A stretch of 64,000 bases of DNA from Cyanoderma ruficeps (Eukaryota; Chordata; Aves; Passeriformes; Timaliidae): the NCBI GenBank assembly GCA_008694505.1, contig VZDJ01000623.1:16022988-16086987 (forward strand), written 5' to 3'. Numbering within the stretch: position 1 is the stretch's first letter; each line of letters starts with the position of its first letter. Positions 49,101 to 61,219 of this stretch are shown here, in pieces. Below the pieces are notes generated by a model. It ran no database searches and had not been told where the DNA came from. It saw only the letters and a list, made by a program, of their open reading frames with translations. Both the position numbers and the translations under genes were made by a program.

Positions 49101-50989
49101 NAAGGCACAAATAAAAGATTTCTCATCCACAAAGGTTGAAAAACTTTTTATATACAGATTCACTTTAAACTGGAAAAACAAGGTCTAGCATTTTTAATGA
49201 CATTTATGAAATACAGGAAAGAATTTTTAAAGTTGTATAAAGCTAATCAATTGATAAGAAAATAAATATTTTTTCAGGTTATTCTATGGACTGGAAGATC
49301 CTAAGAAGTGCCTAGTGGCAAAACAGTGCTAGAAATCATTACTATTAATAAATTCTAAGGAACGTATTATGATTTTATTGTTAATGTGTAGAATAAATCT
49401 GGTTTTCTGCTTCTTCCAGTTCAACTATGTGTTGGTTATAAGACAGCATTCAGCAAATTGCATAGCTCTAATTGAATGATCCACATATTAATTACCTGCA
49501 TTCTGCATGGTATATTGTGGGTATAACTAAAACAGAGGAAGAATCAGTAAAATGGGTTATAAAGATAGTTTTCTTGGTCTGAGATGATGTGCTGGGGAAG
49601 CCTTTATAAATTTATTATAATTTCTTAAGGGAAGCTTAGGTGCAAAGGTAGAAAGTGTAAGGAACACACAGTGGAAGATGTTTAAGTATTAAAATAGCAT
49701 TAATATTTATCAATGAAGTTCAGGAAATATAAGGAGAAAAAATAGCAGAGGTACTTCTGTAGACTTCATATTTTTATGGAACTCATTATCACAGTGTCCA
49801 AGGACCTCACAATCATTATTCATTTATTCCTATGTATATTTAAGATCAGACTTAACACATCTTTAGGGATGGTAATTGAGCTCTAAAGAAATGAAGATCA
49901 AGAGACTTAAACATTCTTAGGTTCCAGTGTCTGAAGGTGAGAAATGAGCTCTGTAAATTCTACAGCAAGATGACAGGTGGAGTTCTCTCTCCCACACTCA
50001 GGTTGGTGACCCAGTTCTTTGGACAAACACTTTCTCTTTTGAGCACTATCTAATCTTAATTTCAATCAAAGGCGGAAGAGAAGTAGCTTTATATAATTTT
50101 TCTGCTTCTTAAAAAAGCTAGTAGTGATTTAGAGTCAAGGCAGTACTACCTTGAATTAAAAGCAAGTGCACCGCCCTCTCTTCCTCTAGTGAATCCTGCA
50201 TGTTACATGGCTCTCTATTAATTCCCTGCATTTAAAAAAAAGTGTTTAGCTTACAGTGCAATTTATATATTCATAGAATTTAGAGATGCCTGGAGCAGTG
50301 AGAGTTTTGAACCTCAAGTCCTCTGGATTTTTTTAACCATACCATTAAGTGAAATGTTAATGGTAACATTAGCCACCATTTTGAGTATTCAGATGGATGT
50401 TTTATTTACTGTGCAAAACTCAATCAGTTTGATTTTCTTTAGCCTGAGACAAATCCAGCTGAAATTTCCCCAAAGCTTTTTGACCCAAATGCTTTCAGAA
50501 GAAGATAATATTTTTCTTGAGAAAATTTAAGAAATTATCAAAATGCACACTGTTTTTTTTTTCTCTGTGCTTCTGATTTATGACTAAATTTCAGAAGAAT
50601 GGAAATACAGAGAGGAAGTTAATGAATAAAAACCCAGTGAATGTATCAAGCAGTTTCAAATAAGTCTGCTGATTTTCTTTATAAATATCACCAATTATGG
50701 TAACAGAGTGAAAAAACTGTATAGCAAGTTAGGGTCTGATTCAATCTAGCACAGCTGTACAAAATATTTCTTTATCAATTATTTGAACTAGATTAAGTAG
50801 GGCTGATGAAATTTTCTACTGCAACTGTTTCCGTTGTAAAAGCTGATGCAAAAACGACTAAACATTTTCTCAGAGCATTAATTTCACAAAAAATCTCATG
50901 AAACATTACTAAAGACCAGCTGAAGAAATACGGAAGTTTAAATTCAATGTTGAGATGACTGATACAAGTAAATCATGAGATGAAGTGAA
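47391..50989. other. Unique AT-rich sequence with candidate conserved segments
   Basis: No coding exon or mobile element is recognised. The (AAT)n repeat and single N lie at 49068-49101. Two intervals, 47640-47960 and 49395-49620, are low in simple repeats and rich in TAATTG, ATTAAT and CATTC words. They could be conserved non-coding elements. Confidence 0.45.
49068..49101. repeat. (AAT)n microsatellite ending at one N
   Basis: About eleven AAT units run up to an N at 49101. The single N marks an unresolved base at the repeat edge. Confidence 0.92.
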
Positions 50990-51111
50990 CTGGGTCCTTG
51001 TCTTTGCTCAAGACAGAAGAACCTTCACCTTCCCCCTGGAGTGATGCTACATAAAAACTACAACGATCTGGGAATAAAGAATGAAGAGCATGTAAGAAAC
51101 AGACAGGACAC

Positions 51112-51432
51112 ATGAGAAGTAAACCATGCAATTTGATCCAAAAACCTACCTGCAATAGAACCAATGTCACCAGAAAAGGATGTAAATTATTTGTGGTAAT
51201 TGGAGACTCCTTACTGAGAGACAACGAAACACCCATTTGTGTTATAGACAATTTCTCTAGAGAAATTTGCAGCCTACTAGGAGCTTGCATTCAGGGTTAC
51301 ACCAAGGGGCTGCCAGGCCTGGTGAAGCCTACAGATTATCACCTGTTCTTACTGTTCCACATAGGGTCTGGTGATACAGTGATGAGGCAACTTAGAACAA
51401 TCAAAAGAGATTGTCCATCAGAGGAGTCTTAA
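51112..51432 (+). pseudogene. CR1 ORF1 esterase-domain relic
   Basis: A 106-codon frame that reads as the N-terminal half of the esterase domain found in ORF1 of bird CR1. Block I is clear as VIGDSLLRDNE at about residues 29-39, with the nucleophile serine in GDS. The FSREICSLLGA stretch and the KPTDYHLFLLFHIGSGD stretch follow. The block that should carry an asparagine (GxND) reads GSGD, so that oxyanion-hole residue is lost. The last block (DGIH) is still visible further right near 51603-51614, out of this frame after a stop at 51430. In the family this domain is thought to act on lipid or membrane during retrotransposition. Here it cannot be active. Confidence 0.8.
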
Positions 51433-51865
51433 AGCAACCTGGAGCACAGGCAGTTCTCTATTCTCCCAGTCAGGGGAGAGGATTATTGAAGAAGGTGGTG
51501 AGCAGATGAATACTTGGCTGTATCACTGGTCACATACCCATGGTTTTGTCTTCTACAGCAATCAAGGATCCACCTTTGAGAAGCCAAGTCTGTTGAGATC
51601 TGATGGGATTCACCCATAAAGTGGAGCGAAAGGGTCTTTCACAAAAAGCTGATCCCACTTTTAAGGAGAATTTTAAACCAGAATAACGAGAAGGGGACAG
51701 AATTTTGAGCAACAGAGAAGATCTAGGGGCTGTTGATGTTTTAGAAACCAACAGGTAAATGCCCATGAACAGCCTCAAAACAACTAGGGTATGTTCCTCT
51801 AAAAAGGCGTTAATTGCCTCGCTGAAGGTCTTCTAGGCCAATGCACACAGCATGAAGAACAGAAG

Positions 51866-52078
51866 TTGAAAGCCACTGTCCAGCTAGAAATCTATGATAT
51901 AAGCACTATTACTGGTATGTGGTGGGATGAATCAGGCTACTGGAGTAGTGATATTGGTGGGTATAAACTATTTAGAAGGGACAAGCAAGAAAGGCAGAGG
52001 TGGCGCAAGAAGGGATGGCCTTTATGTAAAAAAATTAAATTGATTGACTACACAAATTGTCTTTGGAAACAAGGGTGA
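51866..52078 (+). pseudogene. CR1 ORF2 endonuclease N-terminal relic
   Basis: A 70-codon frame recognisable by TGMWWDESGYWS at residues 16-27 and GYKLFRRDKQERQR at 32-45. These belong to the early part of the APE-like endonuclease of CR1 ORF2, near the glutamate that binds the catalytic metal. In the family the word before WWDES is usually an ET (as in SETWWD). Here it is TGM, so the catalytic glutamate is replaced. The frame ends at a stop and the rest of the domain is deleted. Confidence 0.75.
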
Positions 52079-52535
52079 ACATATTAGGAGCTATAGGTAA
52101 AAATTAGCTGCCAAGCCAGCAAAAAACCCCTCAAGGTTGGTGTTTATTGCAGGCCAATGAAGATTAGATTTAAGATCACCTGAGAAACCTGAGCAATATG
52201 TATATGGAAGTCCATGGAATGTATTGAGATGCACCATAGGTTCCCATGGGAAATGATGACTGCTTCTGCCAAGTCACTCTTCGTCATGTTTCAAAAGTCA
52301 TGGGAATCAAAGTCCCCATAGAGTGAAAAAAGGGAAACATGATGCTCATTTTCTAAAGGGATAAAGCTGACCACTCAGCTTCACCTCTGTGCCCAGTAAG
52401 ATCATGGAACAGAGTCTCCTGGAAAATATATCAAGCCATACGGAGGACAAGGAGGTGACTGGAGACAGCCAGCATGGCTCCACAGAAGGCAGATTATTCC
52501 TGACTAATTTAGTGTCCTTCTAATGTGTAGTAACT

Positions 52536-52784
52536 GTGTCAGTGGACAAGGGAAAAGCTACAGAAGTCATCCACCTGGATTACTGTAAGGCTTTTGGAAT
52601 GGTCTCCCACAACATTTTGTCCACTAAATTGGAAACATGTATTTGGTGGGTGGATGGTTGGAAGGTTGAGGAATTTTCTAGAATTCTGCATCCTAATAGT
52701 TGCAGTCAATGGCTCAATTCCCAAGTGGATACCAGTAAGGAGTGGAGTTCCTTAAGGGTGCATACAGAAACAAATACTGTTTAA
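52536..52784 (+). pseudogene. CR1 ORF2 reverse-transcriptase relic
   Basis: An 82-codon frame. It shows LDYCKAFGMVSHNIL at about residues 14-28, which is RT motif A with its first aspartate kept but the AFD aspartate changed to glycine. Beyond about residue 37 the frame drifts and does not follow RT. The matching RT words (SQWLNSQVDTSK, the MSKW...VTSG region) occur after frame shifts. The YxDD active-site region lies downstream in the family and is not present in plus orientation here. Confidence 0.75.
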
Positions 52785-52830
52785 TAGCTACATCAACAGC
52801 ATAGACAGTGGGATTGAGTGCACACACAGC

Positions 52831-52942
52831 ACCAATCTTCTCTTCAAGACTGTCAAGATCTTTCTGGATGGCATCCCTTCCCTCTGGTGTTATCAACTCT
52901 ACTACTCAGTTTACTGTAATCTTCAAACTTGCTGTGGGTGCC
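52831..52942 (-). mobile_element. Inverted CR1 ORF2 piece joined to the longer copy
   Basis: On the minus strand this 112-bp piece codes for TPEGRDAIQKDL and DSLEEK, the CR1 ORF2 stretch that directly follows the point where the plus-strand copy stops. In the family the two parts are contiguous. The two parts share a worn 11-12-bp word (GCACACACAGC at 52820-52830, and GGCACCCACAGC read on the minus strand from 52942). So the element runs forward to 52830, then turns around. Confidence 0.78.
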
Positions 52943-55900
52943 CCAATGTCAGATGGAATCTCAAAGTATGGAACTTGCAGTGCTGCAGGGATAGGGTTAT
53001 TTGCTGGAAACCAGGGTGCAGCTGAGTGCAGAGGCTGCTTTTCCCCCCCTCATCTATCTGTTAGTAATTTCTTGAATATTTTTCTTAGTATCTACTTCTG
53101 ACTAGAATCAAAATCAGAATTCTGGGTTATGTTTGTCTTGGGTGTGTTTTACTTTGCAATTTTACATTATTAGAGATTCTTCATGGAACTATCTAGCCTA
53201 AACCAATAGAGAACACTGTCAAATATCTAATCAAGCTCTCCTTATTTGATTAAAAGGTGTTTTTTTCCTTCAACCTTGTGAATTGGAAGGATAATTATTC
53301 TTAAATTATCTATTAATCCCTCAAGGACAGGATTCTGTCACCTTCTTGTTTCATTGGAATGTGTTTAATATCAACAGTACAGTCTGGAATCCCTAACAGT
53401 TGCTCTGCAAAGTAAGGTTAAACCCATTTAATCTCTTTCATCAATTTTGACGTCCTCAAGTTTCCTTTGAGGAAGAAAGACGAGGAGAATTTGAAGAGAA
53501 AATTATCTTCAGGTTTAGTTATACATATATATATATATCTGTTTCTGCAATGAAATAGGGTGGGGATTTTTAGTCCTCTGAAAGTGTCATTAATATGTGT
53601 GAAAATGCAAACCCTGCAAAACCTTGTCATGCAAGCATTCCCTACTCACGTGCACAAGACCTCCTTAGAAGGTCTTAGTAGCAGTGTAGAAGGACATTTT
53701 CTATACTTTTTCTACTGCTATGAATGTTTTTAAACTCAAGTTCCAGGCTACCACAACAAAATATTCAAACAGGTGGACATCTAATACTCTGATTCTGCTA
53801 GTGGAAATATTAGTGGGTTTACATTTATGATGAGACTTTTCTGAAGTTCTTAATTCACTAGGTACTGAATTTTCCCTTTAATCTTCTCTCCTCTTTCTAC
53901 TGTTGACAAGAAAACCCCCATTTTTTATTACGGACATTGTTTTTCTTTTTCAGATATTTACAGTCTAAGAGGCCAGAAAGTCTCCAAAATGAAGGTTTAA
54001 AAACTATTTTAAAACTCATGGAAAAATTTCAAAAATGAATAAAAGTTTTACTCTTCCTGCTACCATGAATTCTTTACTTCTCAATGCCTTTCAGGACATA
54101 ATGGAGTAATAAAGCGAAACTCCATTTTTCAACATGAATAAATCAGATATAAATGGAAGCTCATAAAGATTGTGGTGTGTTTATTATGTTCATTTGATAG
54201 CTTGTTTAGATGGAAACAGTGCTGACTATTTGACATAAATTTTCCTGGAGATTTTTCTTTTTTTAATTTATTGATTCAGTAGTTTTAATCCAAAGTCAAG
54301 TAATTTGATGAAGCCACATTTATGAGTATTTTTAACTCTGCTAATATAAAGTATCTACCATAGATTACAGGATTTCTTCCTAGGACTTTTAAAATAATTT
54401 TGAAATGTCTAACTTTGAAAGAGGTCACTGAAATAATGAAAATATTTTTGCATTGCTATGTAGTTGAATCACAGTGTTATTGATACATTCCAAGTTGATG
54501 GAATGCAGAAGAATTCAATCAATTTGCTTATGAGCAGAACTATGTCTCTGTAGGTCCTCTATTCACCCTTAATTACAACATCTGAAAAACTGTATTTAAA
54601 AATTACCCTTAATAATATAGAGCCAGCTCAAGTGTAGAAGTTAGATTAGTCTCACCACAGGTGCATAATACATGTATGAGAGAAGCAGTGTCAACCTCCA
54701 TGATTTATAGTAGCTTAGTTCACTAAGCTTGAGAGAATTAACATAATTCTGCAACACTGTATAATTGTTTATGCCTCAATGAATTTAAATACTTTAATAT
54801 TAAATACTAAATAAGTTCTTTTTAATACTAAATAGTCACTGGCTAAGAAAATATTGATGAAATGTTGATCTTCTACATGGTATGAAACTAGGCAGTTAGC
54901 TGCTTGAGAAACAGAATCAAACTCCTCAGTGAAAGAATTTGGTTTTGCACTTGAAAAGGACTTGATCTAAATAATGAAATAGAGCATATAGAGCAGTTTC
55001 AAATAAATGAAACTTCTCTGCTTGTGCAAGAAGAGCTTAGACACCCTGTTTAGGGAAAGGATTCAGGATGGTTAGTCCCAAATAATGCATCTCTCAAATT
55101 GACTTTGGATTTGAGGTGTATTCTTTTATAACAAAAGCTTAAGTGGTTCCTTAGTCTATGACTGGTTCATGCATGTCCTGCTCTATAATGAACTAATCTT
55201 AATCTCTTCAGGCTTTTTAGGGAAACTTGTGCTACACAATTCATGGGTTTACATTCTACTACATTCAGGGGTCACCACTGAAAATTTGGCATCTGAGACT
55301 ATCAGTCTTTTTCATTCTATCCATTCAGCTCTGAAAAAATATCTTGTCTTAGAGTGCCCCAGACTACTAGAAATTAGAGGTTGCTATAAGCACTATAGGA
55401 TCAGATTTACAAGCAATTTGTGATATTCTTAGACATGCAAAGTAGCTATTATGTTTCATGCTGATTTACTTATGTTTTATTTATATTTTATTAATGAAAT
55501 TCTTTAAACATCTCCATTGTATCTTTTGTCATACTTGTAACTTGTGACCATGACTAAGAAGGCACCTTAGAAAGTAGAGGCTGGCACTCTTCTGCTTCTG
55601 GAACAGTAAAACTATAAAATATCACATATATCTCTACATATTCTCACAGTTCTTTCCCAACCTGTTTCTGTCAGTGGAAAAGCAGGTGAGTTGCTCTTGT
55701 TTCACCTGAGGTACTACACCATTGAATTAAACAGAACATTTCCTTGGAAGAGTGTAAAATTCTTATGTTCCAGGCTTACTGGCTACATCTACAATATTAA
55801 ATGCTTTTACATGTTGTAGAGCTATTGTGTCCACTCTGCTCAAAGCTGTTTAAATTTAGCCGTAGCATTGCTATATATACCTTGTACAGCTCAACTTTGA

Positions 55901-58179
55901 ACCTTCTCAGAAGATTCCTTTTTGGGTTCCCTATGGCCCTAGACTATAAATACTATTTTTGCCATTTTTTTAATCACAGTGTCTGAAACAATAAGACAAC
56001 TGAGTTGCAGACCACCATTGTGATCTTCTACATTGTAGTTTTCTACATAGTACTGAGTTTGAAGGGCTGGGATGGGACTTCAAAATACTTCAAAATGTTT
56101 GTAGCCAAAGCCTGCTTTTGTAGTGGAGCAGTAGGGTGTAGGAAAACAGATCTGATGATACTTTATTCTTACTGACTGCTGCAAATTGTCTTTGAAATAA
56201 ACTATCCCTGTGTTACCATGAGTTTCTTCTCAGGGTAGTGTAAGTTTCGCTGCCAAAGATTTCAGGAGAAAATGAATGTTTTTGTAATGTTAGTAACCGG
56301 GGAACTGGGACATGGGAGTAAACCATGGAGTTAACTTAGCTGGTAATGTGGATGTGCAGCATGCCTGTCATTCATGCAGCTCCCACGCAGCAAAACTGAA
56401 AGCTCTTCCAATATAATTTCAAATGATGAATGAGTTTGAGAATTATACCATCTGCTTGCTGACATAGGGAAAAAATGTGTAATTCACTAAATTCATTATT
56501 CCTTCAGGTCTGATAACAGCAACAGATTGTTTGGAGGATGCAAACATCAAAGAGGGAGAAATGTTATTCACAGGGAAATGACTTCACATTGCGAGATTAA
56601 ATTAATGGAGTAGAAATGCTAGATTGGGGGAGGAGTGGGTAAGGTGGCTGTGCTGACAAGCAAGATCCAAAATCCATTGAGATAAATAAGAAATTAGAAT
56701 ATGAAAGCAAGTAGTTTGATATGGAGGAGTTTTGGTAGCTTTCTGAATTTCCTCTATGTGAAAGCAGCCTGCTTTAGAAGATACTGAGGTTACACAAGAG
56801 AAAGAAGGGTCACACAGACTGGTATCAAATTTATCTCTGTTGTACGCATGGAAATTCCAAGTGTGCGGGGAAAAACATTCTCTTGTTGATTTGAGAGTAA
56901 AGAGGAACAAGTATCCACAGAATTACTTTGTAGACCTTTTGTAGATTCTTGTACCTCTTGGATAATACAGCTTTTCAAATATGACCAGGGGTAAACCTTG
57001 AAGTGCTTTATCTATGCAAGTAAGGCAAAGGTATTGTTCTGATTCTATGTTGGTGGAGTGCATCAGTTGGATAGGAAGCCAAAGATGCGTTCATTTTTAA
57101 GTGCTAATGACATAATGCCTGCCAAAGTCAGACACAATTTTTAAAAAATAATTAATTTTTTTAAAAGTATTAGGAGCAATTGTTTGGAACCTCTCTCAGT
57201 TAACATTTAAAAAATACCAACAGATGGCTTTTCCTGCATCCATGCAGCTGCTGATTCCAAAATAAGTAGTGCTGAGAGACTTCTGGGTGAAGCTAAGGGA
57301 CAGTTAAGGCAGCTGTCACTGAATATCTTAATTACAGCATTTACAAAGTTTTAATTAATGTAATGTTATTTCTATAGCTATATTAATGTAGCATCCATTA
57401 GTATGTCATTGGTTATACTTTGTGAATTAAATTAGGAATTTGGCACACATAAGAAGTTTTTGGAAGGAAGTGTTTGATCTAACTCTTCAGCATTACGACG
57501 GAAGAATGCATTCAAAATATAACTTGAAAATGTTGAGTCAAGTTTTCAGAGCCACATATGATGTCTATACTGCAAAGTGCTGGTAGATCACTTGTTGGAA
57601 CTTTGATTTCAATATCACTCACCATTTTTTCTCTCTCCAGAAATCTTTTATTCTGTTACCTGATGGAGGCTTAAAATAATGCTTGCCTTTCACCTGACTT
57701 TTCTGAAATCACATAACAATATCAGAATAAGGCAGGGGAGACTGCTGTTAATAACAGCAGTCCTCCATTTTAAGAATATTTTCTTTCAATTGATCCTATC
57801 TAATAAAGCACTAATTTTTCTTTTGCTCCTTTATTTCCCAAATACCACCTGTGTTTGTTCTGACCAGACAGTTAAATATCACTGTGCTTTGTTTCTGAAG
57901 GCTGTCAGTAAAATAAGAAAGACCATGGATGGATACGTTTTCTTGGTAAAGCTGTGTTTGATAATACAGAAAAATGTTCATCCAGCTTTCTTTGGATGAC
58001 TATAAGAATTATTTTCAGTGCTGGCCATTTTGAGTTGAAGAAGAGTGAGGAGTCAATATGGATGTCATGTCTTGTGCAACCTAATAAGGTGAAAGAAGTT
58101 GCTGTAAATAAAATACAAAGTGGTGATTACAAACCCTTGCTTCAGTCTGTCCTGCATTCAGCTTTATATGGCACGTTTT
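52943..58179. other. Unique AT-rich sequence with a candidate conserved segment
   Basis: More than 5 kb without a recognised repeat family or gene. It holds a T-rich C-run patch near 53040, a TA run at 53520-53540, and several short frames (for example 55169-55423 plus, 56602-56978 minus, 57679-58226 plus) that show no domain or splice signal set. The interval 57300-57440 is a candidate conserved segment. Confidence 0.45.
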
Positions 58180-58800
58180 GGCTACACAAAGGGGTAACTG
58201 AGAAGCTGGTTCTGTTATTTTGCTAAGGAAACTTCCCTGTCTGACCATGGACAGGCTGTGGCAGTGGTGCTGCCAGCACCAGGGACTGTCACTGCTGGGA
58301 CTGAAATCCCTTCACGGCGGCGGCTCCAGTGATCCGAGGGGTCCCTGCTCGACTCCCCCCACAGCCCCTCACACTCACACTGGTGTCCTGACCAGCTCCA
58401 CCCCAGATTCCCCACGGCAGGGGCTCTGATGTCTCGTTCCATAAAGCCATTTATTCACAGCACAGTAACCCAGAAACAGCTCCAGCTGGTGGCTCCAAAG
58501 AGGGACCCCCAAAAAAAGTCCCCCTCACACTCTACCCAGCTGCAGTCATCCTCCTCAGTCCTCTGCTGCTTCCCTGCCTTTCCATTGCTCATCCACCTTG
58601 CTGGAGTAACTCATCTTCATCTCCTTCATTATCCAAAATGTCAGCAGTTCCCTGGTCCTGCTGTCTCTAAGTGTCCCTTCTCCTGGCTGACATCCATCTT
58701 CATGCCTTTTAATATCCCAAAGGTTGGCAGCTCACAGCCTCTTGTCTCAGGCTTTCACCCAGTGCTCAGTTTGCATTTCTGCATCTCAATCTACAGCTTG
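58180..58800 (-). mobile_element. Probable CpG-rich ERV LTR, antisense
   Basis: GC content and CpG density are far above the surroundings, with CGGCGGCGG at about 58317, TCCGAGG at 58333, CTCGACT at 58349 and CTCGTTCC at 58433. On the minus strand AATAAA (plus-strand TTTATT at 58450-58455) precedes a short GC-rich segment that fits R-U5 of an LTR. Upstream on that strand are C-poor, AG-rich sequences. Frames on both strands (58215-58442, 58220-58429, 58429-58974) fall in it and have no domain. I cannot fix either end. A second reading is a CpG-rich regulatory island, but the polyadenylation signal and isolation from genes favour an LTR. Confidence 0.45.
58450..58455 (-). terminator. Polyadenylation signal AATAAA in the probable LTR
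   Basis: On the minus strand AATAAA is followed by TGGCTTTATGGAACGAGAC, then GC-rich sequence. In an LTR this would mark the R/U5 boundary. Confidence 0.4.
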
Positions 58801-61219
58801 CAGACTTCATTTTCATTTCCACATGAAGTACTACGTAAAGAATACAATACAAAAATATCTGCAGACCATGGTAACAGAGGCAAGGCTTGGAAGTATGAGA
58901 AAATCAGTACAATACAGAAGATTACTTGTCCTTTTGGGAAGGGAGTTTCATGCAGAGCGGATTGTTTGAATTGATTACTTTCTGTGTTGCTTGTAGTTTA
59001 CCTAGGAAAAAGCATTAAAAACTTTTATTCTCTAGTGCAGAAGGTAATAATAAAAAAAACACCAGCCAACGAAATCCTGTAGGTTTCCCACTGCAAGACA
59101 ATTGAAACATAATGGAAATTCAATTGATTTTCAGTGGGGAAAGCTGCAGGGCACCAATTATCTGTGCTCCAGAATTGTTGCTTGAAGTGCAGCTACATAT
59201 TGAGGAGCCAATCAAATGTATTTCAATCCCTGCATGCAATATGCTCCTGACAACAGCATAAGGATCACATTTTTCAGCTTCTAATTAAATGGACATATCA
59301 AGACAACCTTTGGTTGGCTTTTAAAAGAACATTTGAAATGCTCCTTAAAAAATGAATGCCACATATTCAGTAGCATTTGTGCAAAACTTATATAAATCTC
59401 ACTTTTAGTGATCATGAGTTGTATTACTTCTGCCTGTATAAATTCCAGCCTATGCCCAGTATGTCTATGTCAGATTTACATGAAGGGCAAGTGTTAATTA
59501 CAGTAGTTAAAAATATTTGAAACTGACTTTGTATTTTATTCCTTGATCCAAATAAATCTAATAGCTGTTAAGAATTATTGCCTGAACATGGAAGAATTAC
59601 TTTTTGGATTTTATTGAAGAGTTTTGCCATCCTCTGTGTCAGCTGCTGATGGACTGCAAGCAGATAATGACTGTCTCAGAGCAAAGAGCAATGGCAAATC
59701 AAGACTTATACATTGGAGGAATCTGAACTATTCAGAGCAGTGGGGTAGAGCAACAGGGCAGAGATTTAACTACTAAGGTAAATAGGTAAAGGTGGTTCAA
59801 AATACTTACTGGGCTAGAATGTTTTATGGTTTCTGAGAGACTTCTTTCACTTCAGTGCTTTTGTTACCCACAATGTCAATAACATAAAGGAGAATAATTT
59901 TTTTTTTTGTTTTATAAGAATTTACAAGAGGAATTGCAAAATTTTAGGTAGAAATTTTTAATGGAACAGAATAAAGAAGAGGACCACTGTTTAGACAGCA
60001 GTCTTAGAGAAAGGTATCTTCTCCTACAGTGTATCTCAACTTGGAATAATTGACATGCATTGCGTTAAGTAAGAGTGTATCTATGTTTAGATGCACATAA
60101 TTATTTTTTCTGCTCTACTTGATAATATTAAGCCCTTGAACTGGAGCTTGAGGCACTTCAGCCTCAAAAAAGATATGTGCCATCTCATAGGAGTACAGAA
60201 CATGATCAGACATCTTGAAAAATGAGGAAGTATGGAAAGATATGGAATTTAATTCAGGAAAAGAGAGACTGCAGGCAGACATGACAACCATTTTTAGAGA
60301 AAATGCAAAACAGAAATTAATACACTGTTCTCATGGTTCCAAAACATTTACAGTTCCTTCAAGCTTTATATTGACATTTCCATGTTTAATAACTGTATTC
60401 CCTATTCTGTCATCCAAAATGAGAACAGGCTTAATATCCAGCAAGAGCCTTTTCACTTGGACATTAGGAAAGCATTTCTGGTAGACCAGCTAAGGAATGT
60501 CAATAAAAGTAGCAAAATCTGCATCATTTAAAGAATGATTTAGGCAAACATCTGCTTAGAATAACATTATAGTTTTTCTTGCCATAAGATTGGGTGGAAG
60601 AGAACTAGATTACCCATTTTCCTCAAGGCAGCTTTACATTAAATTAACAGACAAATGTGTTGAAGTTTTAATAGCTGTTGTTCATGCCTCTCATCCTTCA
60701 GATAGAAAAGAATTTTGCTTGGTATGCAAGACTAACAGAGAAAGTGAGAGTCATGAAATAGTAACTGAAGTGACTTTCACGCCTTTTTCTGCTGTTCCAT
60801 ACTGGGGTGAGTTTCACCTCTCTGGAGAAAAATGTTTTCAGGGTCCTGCGCTGAAAGGAATTGCACACTAATGCCGTACACATTTATTGTAGACAAAGTT
60901 ATGTTGTGTATGCCATTAACATTGCCATTTATTCCTGTTGGCTTCACTGGACTACTCACAAAGGAATATGCTCTTCAAGGTGACAAAAGGAACGCAGAGA
61001 GACAAACTGAAAATGAGTTGGGAGACACAGGCAAATAAACCATTGCATCAGCAAACAAATAGACAAAAATGACAATCTGGAATCAAATTGCTTTGATTGA
61101 CTGAGATACCTAGAAATTATCAGTTTTATGTATTGTTCTGTCAATTTCTAAACTGCATGAATTGAATAATCCACATATATGCTTTCTGAAATTGTCTTTT
61201 TTTTTGCCATTCCTAAACT
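58801..61219. other. Unique AT-rich sequence with a candidate conserved segment
   Basis: No repeat family or coding exon is recognised. The interval 59080-59340 has low simple-repeat content and homeodomain-like ATTA words. A T-run lies near 59899-59910. Frames at 60215-60484 and 60590-60871 have no known domain. Confidence 0.45.

Larger units (their letters stand above)
51000..52830 (+). mobile_element. CR1 LINE, long relic spanning ORF1, endonuclease and RT
   Basis: The longest CR1 copy of the window, plus orientation. It covers the end of ORF1 with its SGNH/GDSL-type esterase (51112-51720), the start of ORF2 with the endonuclease (51866-52078) and part of the reverse transcriptase (about 52210-52830). 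The join near 52080-52210 skips roughly a kilobase of ORF2, judging by the family layout. Many stops and frame shifts break both ORFs. No CR1 3' tail follows in plus orientation, because the copy meets an inverted CR1 piece at 52831. The left edge is approximate. Confidence 0.85.

Noticed and set aside
58429..58974. 181-codon plus-strand frame
   Set aside because: It runs opposite to the probable LTR in CpG-rich repeat sequence and then into unique DNA, with no domain.
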